This document shows positions 36,201 through 42,711 of a stretch of 50,671 bases of DNA, in pieces. Origin of the DNA: Clostridia bacterium (GTDB lineage Bacteria; Bacillota; Clostridia; Oscillospirales; Acutalibacteraceae); contig JAFSDM010000009.1 in assembly GCA_017436225.1 (NCBI GenBank), positions 1 to 50,671 of the forward strand, read 5' to 3'. Both the position numbers and the translations under genes were made by a program. The number at the start of each line of letters is the position of its first letter. Position 1 is the first letter of the stretch. Below the pieces are notes generated by a model that saw nothing but the letters and a program-made list of their open reading frames with translations, was not told the origin of the DNA and searched no databases.

Positions 36201-38337
36201 CTTCAGTAACTGTTGTACCTTCGGTGTAGTTTTCGTTAATTTTATATTTTTTAGGACTATAAGTAATGGTGTAAGTAACGTCGTCAAGTAAAGCTTCAAA
36301 GGAATCAATTTCGTTTCCTTCTTTATCTTTAATTACAACGGTACGGTAGTAGTTTGCTTCACCAACGTTATACTCTTTATCCCAATTACCAAGTGTAGAT
36401 TTTTCAATGCCGGATGCTTCAATAGCTGCAAAAACATCAGATGCAGCTACACCCTTATCCATTGGGAAGTTAATGCTTCCAACTTCAAGAGAAACGAGTT
36501 CTTCAGAGTTTTGAGAATTTAAAGGAACAACAGCAGCTGCTACGTTTACATTAACAACGTATTGGTCAACCATTGCAGAAATAACGGTTTCACAAGCAAG
36601 TAGCTTCTCTTTAATAGCAACATCACTATGGTCTTGTGCATAAAGTTTCTTCTTAACTGAATCGTATGCTGCTTTTACTACAACGTCTAAAGCCTGATAC
36701 TCTTCGTCAGTAACGCCATCTTTGAGTAATTTCTTGCCAATGAATTTCCATTCCTGATTTTCGTAATCAGCAACAAAGCCTAAAACGTCGCCTAAGCCAA
36801 CGCTACCGTTTGCACCGGTAACAATGTCTTCAACCTCAGTTGCTTTAGCAAGAGCGGTCTCAGCATATACGTCTAAATCAGCCTTTTTGGCAAGTAAGGT
36901 TGCTACTGCTTCGTCACCCTTAGCATAGATGGTGCGGATTGCTTCTTCAAGTAAATCCATAGCGCCAATGCCATCGGTACGAATCATTGCAGCAAAGCTT
37001 GCAAGGGTAGGATTGTTAGTGCTAACACTAATATTCTCTACTTTTGCTGCCTGTTGCTCTAAAAATACACGCTTAGCTTCGATCTCAGTATAAACAGCAT
37101 TATCCTTACGGGTTTTGCCCTTAAGAGAATCAAAATCAGATTCTTTAATGTATAAAGAAGCAAGTGGCATTTCATTGATTTTCTTAATTAACTCTGCAAT
37201 AGCTTTGTTAATAAGCTCTTGAACAGCATCTTCAACAACACCTGCTAACTCATTAGCGGCGTTATCAATTTTATTCTTTGCATCAGCAATGGTGCCTTCA
37301 CCGGTGCCGGTTGCAAGATTTTTTAACTGATCTGCTAAGCCTAATAACTCATCGCTATTATCTACGATACCTTCCATTTGTGAATAGAACCAAGAAATGT
37401 CGCCTTTAAGCTGAGCGCCGCTTTCCATCATATACTGAACCTTGCTTTTTGCTGTGTTATAAGCATCAAGATCCAAGGAAAGCGTAGAACGGCTGCCGTT
37501 TTTATCATAATCAGCTAAAATGTTTCCAAGATATTTCTTAACGTTGGAATCACCACTTAAGCCAATAGTATAACCTGCAGCAAAATCGTTCTTAAGGTTA
37601 TTGATGAAGGTGTTAAAGCTATCAAGCTGCTTTAACTGATCCATACCTTCCATGTTTTCAAGCGCACTGAAATCAACAGAATATGTAATACCATTGTAAA
37701 GAACACGGAGATCTTCCATTTTTTCTTCAATAGCATTAACAGCTAATTTTAATGCACTTGTGGAGTTGATCTGTGAATAACCCTCTGCAAGATAGTAAGG
37801 AGTATTGAGTAATAATTTCTGATCTGCCTCAGCCACAGGAATCATAAGAGCATAAGTCACCTCTGCTCTGTATGAGTTGGCGGGCTTTTTGAAATTACCA
37901 ACGTATACGTCACCACTCTTGTTAAGAGTAACCTTAATGTCGGTACCTGCAGTGCCATCTAAATTGGTGTACTTAATCACCGCTGAAGTTGGCTCCCAAG
38001 TAAAACCATCGACAGTGTAAGGTTTAGCGGTTACGGTTTGTGCATCTGCATCTACCGTTACCAAGCCTTCGTCATTATCTGTTGGAATTGCCACTGAATA
38101 GGTTGCTCCGGCAATGGCTGAGTTAGCTAAGATAGCCTTCTCTTTGTCATTAAGCTCGGTGTAGTTGTTAGCAACCAACTCTCCGGCAGTTCCGGTCCAA
38201 ACATTGTCAAGCTGGGCATTAATGGTCTCATCAGAATTAACCGCAAATACTTGGGTTACTCCAATGCTGGTAACAATCATCAATACCGACAACAACAACG
38301 CTGTGGATTTTTTGAGAAATCTTTTAAGGTTCCCCAT
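30295..38337 (-). CDS. Giant secreted modular protein (2680 aa) with Cys/His repeats and C-terminal dockerin
   Basis: The largest gene of the window. Residues 1-32 are a Sec signal peptide (LLSVLMIVTSIGVTQVFA). Two related modules (about 33-200 and 760-920) contain ELNDKEKAIL/ALSDKEKNVL followed by beta strands and long helical parts, showing an internal duplication of several hundred residues. A parallel-strand section (near 1690-1760, with DIILNLNGCTISGDI) follows. Seven tandem units of H-x(7-10)-P-x-C-x3-G-x(6-8)-C-x2-C-G are encoded at about 30830-31665; the last has PTETETG, losing one Cys. The final 68 residues form a type I dockerin with two calcium loops, DTNCDGILNSRD and DMNFDGKLNSRD. 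No glycosidase catalytic domain is visible. It is probably a matrix or scaffold protein attached through its dockerin. Confidence 0.85.
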   Translation of the reverse strand: MGNLKRFLKKSTALLLSVLMIVTSIGVTQVFAVNSDETINAQLDNVWTGTAGELVANNYTELNDKEKAILANSAIAGATYSVAIPTDNDEGLVTVDADAQTVTAKPYTVDGFTWEPTSAVIKYTNLDGTAGTDIKVTLNKSGDVYVGNFKKPANSYRAEVTYALMIPVAEADQKLLLNTPYYLAEGYSQINSTSALKLAVNAIEEKMEDLRVLYNGITYSVDFSALENMEGMDQLKQLDSFNTFINNLKNDFAAGYTIGLSGDSNVKKYLGNILADYDKNGSRSTLSLDLDAYNTAKSKVQYMMESGAQLKGDISWFYSQMEGIVDNSDELLGLADQLKNLATGTGEGTIADAKNKIDNAANELAGVVEDAVQELINKAIAELIKKINEMPLASLYIKESDFDSLKGKTRKDNAVYTEIEAKRVFLEQQAAKVENISVSTNNPTLASFAAMIRTDGIGAMDLLEEAIRTIYAKGDEAVATLLAKKADLDVYAETALAKATEVEDIVTGANGSVGLGDVLGFVADYENQEWKFIGKKLLKDGVTDEEYQALDVVVKAAYDSVKKKLYAQDHSDVAIKEKLLACETVISAMVDQYVVNVNVAAAVVPLNSQNSEELVSLEVGSINFPMDKGVAASDVFAAIEASGIEKSTLGNWDKEYNVGEANYYRTVVIKDKEGNEIDSFEALLDDVTYTITYSPKKYKINENYTEGTTVTEVPYGYNWLLPRPAELSKSYEYKIDGVAHRENTVVRIVKDIEVTRKEGKALASKKVAQLIAAGKFVGTALSDKEKNVLNSDAFKDEKNEKIYYRTPDSSDKLAKVTAIVGSDNEYKVVAEPMSAGIVGSDAAWIPVSAYVVKGSGSDISFTFTKVGTVYEATFKCDKEFSSVQIAYQLSVDAVEFATVKEFLNIANTLEKDVAEQKADLDQFLAPGFYSNLGTVNNTLLGSIGTMVSGMSAQAREALAKLTDECINPTTGSTYLYEYLTQYQKDGIAYYYKGENAANIQKQIALINELLPKVWNDAAVQDTIVSMGMESQSPKVEAVLNMLSATTLKPVNALVNTKSSFVDALLATVQGEGSTSSHNVADNTFVLEANVSASAPGLTSYAVEIQVLNKNDGVVETFKKEAFGAQGKEISAVAFEAMYNELLATIPNNKYYVAEKNLPTSAVVLKEEDTVYTSVLRPKTYTVKVEGAAEQVLYAFDAYTIILPGTGVAGLKYKYTYGTTTVEVLSGALENYSLGTDIVAIDALFGANAELVITRELIDINRENLINFVGKLNNAFANGGLVSGGKLAVAFIPVEDANGNLSIVLRITNDYGTLSPAALASEMTNLIQDLSYVGLNGSPLFGLNSDNEMKLYIQTIINMLVNSNLGFDSIANMIDANGNIKEMKLAGATVIGAKDNKIVLDNAVINNVDQFGGKLMESTMQYGVNINNTTSAAFYVTYQDFDSQAELLKKVKKGIEQIRPYLNLNFKEGAVNVAVNAPDSVYAYFLASMLIVGQVEFDSLQDYELKDLLEYFYDLVAPVFDTEGISSETFINTIEQTGFYSAIADFDTEANRALIDFFYNTFDHLFDSIAFEGSSNGGKYNGVLTYEALDVLLNNKIDLGDMSSMIAEKDTGLALPVAVELKNRETEYQAMVLDIKASGIVNKYYMSRNIVADISKVSDNGVVILISNVHGNMTINNDIILNLNGCTISGDITAKGNVSVVDSTLGTKDCGSVVGKLIANGGNFTLSAGKYLSGAEKYLEAGYYLKENVVTNGIFNIAEENGELNLYLGTDYMSLDEAAAKVMATDLLFKLWFNYYHCSELVIDGNVIYSLNLHNVTESLNDLSVLIGKAVEVFDCEGASAFATQFMDDVTDFGALADALENGTPLVSYTIQNAAFNPFMKLEGEGDDAFFSFNVEAATDNKQITHLNVLLDDDVPADHQTKMIKVLRELDNVVSFNALEVEIEDVTYDSKGFSAIGAARADAVIDLSKNVNYPVIIGSFLAYNAKGAKRAELVEAIKYYQTSNSAIALQKAIETATASEITAALKATKSMSFSSVLKALGITANDAVELESLYTLARKVVSTVVDHFDISGGNASLASIKVSGEYATYKYAYTYKPDTYAQMTLVLFAEEKAITVKDESGIIYLNTDSLAEAFAAAREGATIYINKPVVLDKNVVLPAVAFKLVNAKNIDFAGMTLEFVDGNTTLTTDEDIAASIICNSEEFCSEVICTKVDNWFVYAIEGGQHEWEIIPAVAPDCENPGSTEGEWCKNCHKYKDGKEPQPISPLGHAYTETVVEPTCYEEGYTLHTCGNCGDTYVTDRVAATNHIGTTETVKGYPATCTENGLTDGEICTKCGYVVKAQEVIKAHHTLEDYNKAPTCTEDGVANASKCSVCGEMVEQGEVIPATGHGMIIVEGKAPTCTEDGYTSSVVCPNGCGHVFIAPIPLPALGHTIVTDAAKEPTCTETGLTEGSHCSVCGEVFAEQTEIPATGHTKVIDPAKAPTETETGLTEGSHCSVCGEVFVEQKELAKLPKIHIPEPNVDTEDGIIRGAKVDADNKLIYLDVNPAGFTAKEFAEVYFKIDNASKYNISIYKYGSDSFVRGNNELVCTGDTVKVVATNKDGVEVSVTYNIVIMGDTNCDGILNSRDVLQMKLAYVDELSLEGYSAMAADMNFDGKLNSRDTVLCETKYVLWDENGYVSQTK
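30830..31665 (-). repeat. Seven Cys/His-rich tandem units within the giant protein
   Basis: Units begin at His (HEWEII, HAYTET, HIGTTE, HHTLED, HGMIIV, HTIVTD, HTKVID), each about 40 residues with PxC...C..CG. The last two units are nearly identical at protein level except that PTCTETG has become PTETETG. The four-ligand pattern could bind zinc or form disulfides. Confidence 0.8.
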
Positions 38338-38477
38338 TTTCGCATCGACCTTTCTAACATTATATTTACCACATTGCTTTACCGCCTAACAAACAACCTT
38401 TTAAAGTCATTTATTTATGACAATATTCCCCTTTAAAATTATAAAAAGGGACAATGAGGGTATTATGATACACTATA

Positions 38478-38506
38478 ATTTTAGCACACAATTTTCATAA
38501 TAGCAA
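38478..38506 (-). promoter_or_regulatory. Candidate sigma-A promoter for the 33-kb surface locus
   Basis: On the minus strand TTGCTA (38501-38506) and TAAAAT (38478-38483) are separated by 17 nt. The predicted start near 38471 gives a leader of about 130 nt before the ATG of the giant protein. In the 323-bp gap 38338-38660 I otherwise see only the MetH terminator and AT-rich sequence. Confidence 0.5.
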
Positions 38507-38603
38507 GGGTAATTTGTTTATTTTTTTATAAATTTTTAATAAGTTTGTGACATATGCCGAAAATTACCTAAAAAAACACATAAATATATACATAAAATGA
38601 GAA

Positions 38604-38631
38604 AAAATCGGGGCAAAAATACCCCGATTTT
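38604..38631 (-). terminator. Intrinsic terminator of the metF-metH operon
   Basis: AAAATCGGGG (38604-38613) pairs with CCCCGATTTT (38622-38631) over an 8-nt loop. On the minus strand the stem runs into TTTTTTCTC. It follows the metH stop codon by 30 nt. Confidence 0.88.
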
Positions 38632-38660
38632 CCATAAATTGTTATTAGTTTAACATACTT

Positions 38661-41057
38661 TTAGGTTTTTAGAAGCTCCCCAGCGTAGCGTACGCCCTCC
38701 ATAGCGTCTTTTGCGTACTTATCGGCGCCTATTTTTTCGGCATATTCCTTGGTTAAAACCGCTCCGCCGACAATCACCCTGCAAAAGGGCGCTTTTTTCT
38801 TTATAAGAGCTATGGTTTTTTCCATTTCGCAAACGGTGGTTGTCATTAAGGCGCTAAGACCAACCACCTTGGCGTTAAGCTCTAAAACCTTTTCTAAAAT
38901 CACTTCGGCGGGGACATCCTTGCCTAAATCCACCACCTTAAAGCCGTAATTTTCAAAAAGAAGCTTTACAATGTTTTTGCCAATATCGTGAATATCGCCG
39001 CGAACGGTAGCAATAACAATGGCGTTTTGCTCGTTTGCGGTTTCTTTTTGTGGTGCGGATGCCTTAATTACCTCAAAAGCCGCCTTTGCCGCCTCAGCGC
39101 TCATTAAAAGCTGAGGTAGATAAATGTGCTTTTCCTCATACCCCTTACCCACCACGTTAAGCGCGGGAATAATTTCGCTGTTTATTATATCAAGAGGCGA
39201 GCGGGTTAAAAGCAGCTGCTTGGTGGCTTCCGCCGACCTTTCCCTTAAGCCCTTTATAATTGCACCCTGACAGTCGGAATAACTGCTTTCTAATGTATTG
39301 GCGCTTTTTGTTTCCGCCGTGACGCTTGTTACAAACTGCTCGGCAGAGGCTATGTATTCATTACAGTTTTCATCCAAGCCTTTAAGGGCGTTATAGGTGT
39401 AGTAGGTTTTCATCATATCTGCCGAATAGGGGTTCATAATGGCGGCAGAAAGTCCGTTTTCCAAAGCCAAGGCGAAAAATGTGCCGTTTATGGCGTCGCG
39501 GTTCGGAAGTCCGAACGAAATATTCGAAACGCCGAGCGAGGTGTGACAACCAAGCTCATTTTTAATCTTCCTCACAGCCTTTAAGGTTACGGCTCCCGCA
39601 TTATTATCGGCGCTTATAGTAAGGGCAAGGGGGTCAAAAATAATGTCCTTTTTATCTATGCCGTAGCTTTTTGCGGCCGAAAGAATTTTTTGAGCAATTT
39701 CAAAACGTTCTTCAGCAGTTGCAGGAATACCGTTTTCATCAAGAGTGAGCGCAACAACCACACCGCCGTATTTTTTAACGAGCTTAAAAACGCTGTCGAT
39801 GCTTGCCCTTTTACCGTTTACAGAGTTTATCATAGCCTTGCCGTTATAGCGTCGAAGAGCCTCTTCCATAGCAGCAATATCAGAAGTATCTATTTGAAGG
39901 GGAAGATCTGTAACCGCCTGAAGCTCACAAACGGCAGTTTTAAGCATTAAAGCCTCGTTAATTTCGGGCAGACCAACGTTTACGTCTAAAATATCTACCC
40001 CTTTTTCCTGTTGCTTTACGCCTTCAGACAAAATGTAGCTTATATCATTTTCCAAAAGTGCCTGTTTAAAGCGTTTTTTGCCTGTAGGGTTAATTCTTTC
40101 ACCGATTAAAACGGACTTTTTCCCAAATTCCACCGAATGGGTAAAGCTGGAAACTACGGTTAAATTTTTTGGTGTGATTTCTACGGGGGTAAGGTCTTTG
40201 ATTTTATCACAGAGCGCATTTATATATTTCGGGGTGGTGCCGCAGCAACCGCCAACAACACGAACTCCTTTTTTTATAAGGTTTACAACCTCCAAAGAAA
40301 ATTCATCTACAGTAATGTCAAAAACGGTTTTGCCGTTTTCACTTCGGGGAAGCCCCGCATTTGGCTTTAAAATTATCGGAACCGATGCTTTTTCTAAAAG
40401 AGTTTCAATAACGCCTTTAAGCTGGGCGGGACCGAGTGAGCAGTTGGCTCCAATGGCATCGGCGCCCATACCCTCAAGCATTGCAACCATAGCATCGGGG
40501 GTGGCTCCCGTCATAAGCTTTTTGTCTTCGTTATATGCGTTTGAAACCAAAACGGGTAAATCACAGTTTTCCTTAGCGGCTAAAAGGGCGGCTTTGGTTT
40601 CATAACTGTCGTTCATTGTTTCTATAAAAATCAGGTCTACGCCGTATTTCACGCCAAGGCGAACGGTTTTTGCGAAAATTTCTACCGCATCTTCAAAATC
40701 AAGGTCGCCAAGCGGCTTTAAAAGCTTACCCGTGGGTCCAATATCAAGCGCTATGAAGCGTTCTTTGGTGTTATCTGCCTGCTCTTTTGCCTTCTTTGCA
40801 TTTAAAACGGCGGCTTTTACAATTTCTTCAAGCTCGGCATCGGAAAATTTAAGTGAATTTGCGCCAAAGGTGTTGGTGCTAACCACGTTGCTTCCCGCAT
40901 TATAATAAGCTTTGTGAATATCTGTAATTTCTTCCGCGTGGGTTAAATTCCACCTTTCAGGATATTCGCCCAGCTTTAAGCCGCGCTCCTGAAGCAGGGT
41001 TCCCATACCGCCATCAAGACAGACTATATTCTCTTTTAAAAAATCTTTAAATTTCAT
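38661..41057 (-). CDS. metH: Cobalamin-dependent methionine synthase lacking the reactivation domain
   Basis: A 798-residue methyltransferase that transfers a methyl group from 5-methyl-THF to homocysteine via cobalamin. The domains in order are: a homocysteine-binding barrel (1 to about 290, zinc Cys in GANCS and GGCCGTTP); a pterin-binding barrel (about 315-575, IGERINPTGKKRF, DILDVNVG, INSVNG); a helical cap (about 590-680); and a B12-binding Rossmann domain with GDIHDIGKNIV supplying the axial His and VGGAVLT near the end. Full-length MetH (about 1200 residues) also has a SAM-binding activation domain, which here is encoded by the next gene upstream. It is the last gene of the metF operon, with an AGGGG ribosome binding site. 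Confidence 0.96.
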   Translation of the reverse strand: MKFKDFLKENIVCLDGGMGTLLQERGLKLGEYPERWNLTHAEEITDIHKAYYNAGSNVVSTNTFGANSLKFSDAELEEIVKAAVLNAKKAKEQADNTKERFIALDIGPTGKLLKPLGDLDFEDAVEIFAKTVRLGVKYGVDLIFIETMNDSYETKAALLAAKENCDLPVLVSNAYNEDKKLMTGATPDAMVAMLEGMGADAIGANCSLGPAQLKGVIETLLEKASVPIILKPNAGLPRSENGKTVFDITVDEFSLEVVNLIKKGVRVVGGCCGTTPKYINALCDKIKDLTPVEITPKNLTVVSSFTHSVEFGKKSVLIGERINPTGKKRFKQALLENDISYILSEGVKQQEKGVDILDVNVGLPEINEALMLKTAVCELQAVTDLPLQIDTSDIAAMEEALRRYNGKAMINSVNGKRASIDSVFKLVKKYGGVVVALTLDENGIPATAEERFEIAQKILSAAKSYGIDKKDIIFDPLALTISADNNAGAVTLKAVRKIKNELGCHTSLGVSNISFGLPNRDAINGTFFALALENGLSAAIMNPYSADMMKTYYTYNALKGLDENCNEYIASAEQFVTSVTAETKSANTLESSYSDCQGAIIKGLRERSAEATKQLLLTRSPLDIINSEIIPALNVVGKGYEEKHIYLPQLLMSAEAAKAAFEVIKASAPQKETANEQNAIVIATVRGDIHDIGKNIVKLLFENYGFKVVDLGKDVPAEVILEKVLELNAKVVGLSALMTTTVCEMEKTIALIKKKAPFCRVIVGGAVLTKEYAEKIGADKYAKDAMEGVRYAGELLKT

Positions 41058-41075
41058 ACCATTACCCCTAAAGGT

Positions 41076-41654
41076 TTATTTTAAACCAACAAACGCCGTA
41101 ACGGATTTTGTTGGAAACATTAACATACCATCACTTAAGGTTATTCCAAGCTTTCTTTCGGGTAATAAAACCGAAAAGATTTGTTTTTGGCACGAAAGCT
41201 CAAGGTCGCCGTATCCCGGGCTAAAGCGCGGCTTTGCCTTTGCCGAATATGCTTTTTCCATATCGGCGCAGAACAAATTGCAAAGTGCCTCTGCCCGCTC
41301 AGAGCCTATTGCCTGAAAAACAAGAGCCTTTGTGGGCGAAATTTTGCCGTACTTTGCTATAAGTCGGTCAATCTCCACACCAACGGTTGCGGCAAAAAGA
41401 ATTATCCGTCTGGAGCCGTTTAGATTTTTTGCCAAATCCTTAGATTTAAGCCTGAAAACGCTGAAATCACACTCATTTTGGTTTATTGCAACCGAAAGCT
41501 CACAGTAGCAAACCCTATATTTTAATCTGTCGCCAAGCTCCTTTAAGCAGTCACAAATAAGCTCTGATGTTTGTTCGCTTTTGTCACCGCCAAGATACCG
41601 TAAAATCTCTTTTTGGTTTATGGGCGGCGCGCTATATGTTTTAGTAAAAACCAT
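41076..41654 (-). CDS. Stand-alone MetH activation-domain protein
   Basis: A 192-residue protein matching the vitamin B12-dependent methionine synthase activation domain. Characteristic parts are ILFAATVGVEIDRLIAKYG, QAIGSERAEALCN, and RFSPGYGDLELSCQKQIFSVL, where the R-x-SPGYG loop is the SAM-binding signature; the C-terminal LSDGMLMFPTKSVTAFVG follows. It would let SAM-dependent reductive methylation restore inactive cob(II)alamin on MetH. The domain is split off from MetH, an arrangement known in Firmicutes and Thermotogae. It sits 3 nt after metF and 18 nt before metH, so stoichiometric co-expression is expected. Confidence 0.9.
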   Translation of the reverse strand: MVFTKTYSAPPINQKEILRYLGGDKSEQTSELICDCLKELGDRLKYRVCYCELSVAINQNECDFSVFRLKSKDLAKNLNGSRRIILFAATVGVEIDRLIAKYGKISPTKALVFQAIGSERAEALCNLFCADMEKAYSAKAKPRFSPGYGDLELSCQKQIFSVLLPERKLGITLSDGMLMFPTKSVTAFVGLK

Positions 41655-41657
41655 AAC

Positions 41658-42521
41658 CTATTTACCTATTATATCGCTTAAATTCTCGTTAATTTTTCTT
41701 GCAACCTCAGGCTTGTTCATTGAATAAACGTGAACGTTTGTAATGCCGTTTGCAAAAAGGTCTATAATCTGGTCGGTAGCGTAGGCAATGCCCGCCTGCA
41801 TCATAGCCGCAGGGTCGGTGCCGAATTTATCTACAAGACTTTTAAATCTTTGCGGGATAAAAGAACCCGAAAGTTTAATTGCGCGCTCCAGCTGATTTGC
41901 ATTGGTAATGGGCATAATGCCGGGGATAATAGGCACCGTGATACCCGCTTCGCGTATTTTATAAAGAAAATTATAGAGCAAATTATTATCAAAAAACATT
42001 TGGGTGGTTAAAAAATCGCAGCCTGCATCTACCTTTTCCTTTAAATATTTAATATCTTCCTTTTGGTTTTGGCTTTCGGGGTGAATTTCGGGATAACAGG
42101 CACCGCCAATACAAAAGCTTGGGTCAAACTCTTTTATATCACGAACAAGCTCTATTGCGTGGTGGTAATCACTAAGGGTGTTACCTTCGGGAATGTCGCC
42201 TCTAAGAGCCATTATGTTCTCGATGCCTGCGTTTTTAATATCCTCTATTCTTTTTCTTACCGTTTCCTTAGTGGAAGAAACACAGGTAAGATGCGCTAAA
42301 GAGGGTACGCCAAGCTCCTTTTTAATGCGATTTGCAATTTTAAGGGTATATTCGCTTGTGCCGCCGCCCGCGCCGTAGGTAACGCTCATAAAAGCGGGAG
42401 ATAATTTTGCAATTTCTTCAACCGCCGACTCTACGCTTTCAAAGTTTGAATTGGTTTTAGGCGGAAAAACCTCAAAAGAAATTGATAAGGTATCTTTTTT
42501 GAGTAGTTGGGAGATTTTCAT
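41658..42521 (-). CDS. metF: Methylenetetrahydrofolate reductase
   Basis: A 287-residue FAD-dependent TIM-barrel enzyme that reduces 5,10-methylene-THF to 5-methyl-THF, the methyl donor for MetH encoded in the same operon. Family blocks visible are SISFEVFPPKTN (Glu near residue 17), FMSVTYGAGGGT, HLTCVSSTKE, NIMALRGDIPEG, and CDFLTTQMFFDN followed by IPIIPGIMPITN. The length is typical (about 280-300). It is the first gene of the operon, with AAAGGAG upstream of ATG and a good promoter at 42548-42576. Confidence 0.96.
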   Translation of the reverse strand: MKISQLLKKDTLSISFEVFPPKTNSNFESVESAVEEIAKLSPAFMSVTYGAGGGTSEYTLKIANRIKKELGVPSLAHLTCVSSTKETVRKRIEDIKNAGIENIMALRGDIPEGNTLSDYHHAIELVRDIKEFDPSFCIGGACYPEIHPESQNQKEDIKYLKEKVDAGCDFLTTQMFFDNNLLYNFLYKIREAGITVPIIPGIMPITNANQLERAIKLSGSFIPQRFKSLVDKFGTDPAAMMQAGIAYATDQIIDLFANGITNVHVYSMNKPEVARKINENLSDIIGK

Positions 42522-42547
42522 ATTCTCACTCCTTTGATTTAACTTTT

Positions 42548-42576
42548 ATTATACCACACCGAAACTAAAAAGTAAA
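42548..42576 (-). promoter_or_regulatory. Sigma-A promoter of the metF operon
   Basis: On the minus strand TTTACT (42571-42576), a 17-nt spacer and TATAAT (42548-42553). The start lies about 20 nt before the metF ATG, leaving no room for a riboswitch. Confidence 0.75.
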
Positions 42577-42614
42577 TTAATAAAAACAAATTATACGCCG
42601 CTCCCCCCACAATC

Positions 42615-42643
42615 TTGACTTTAAAGGCTTATTTTGATATAAT
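42615..42643 (+). promoter_or_regulatory. Sigma-A promoter of the potassium uptake operon
   Basis: TTGACT (42615-42620), a 17-nt spacer and TATAAT (42638-42643). The predicted start near 42650 supports translation from the ATG at 42712 rather than from 42658. Confidence 0.8.
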
Positions 42644-42711
42644 TTTCTGGAATAAGAGTGAAAAACGGATTGAAATTTTTGTTTTTACCTTTAAAATATG
42701 GAGATATAACG

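Noticed and set aside
40078-40605. 175-residue plus-strand frame inside metH
   Set aside because: MetH motifs on the other strand are continuous here, so this is a shadow.
42658-42711. Upstream ATG of ktrB
   Set aside because: It lies at the predicted transcription start without a ribosome binding site; the ATG at 42712 has GGAG.
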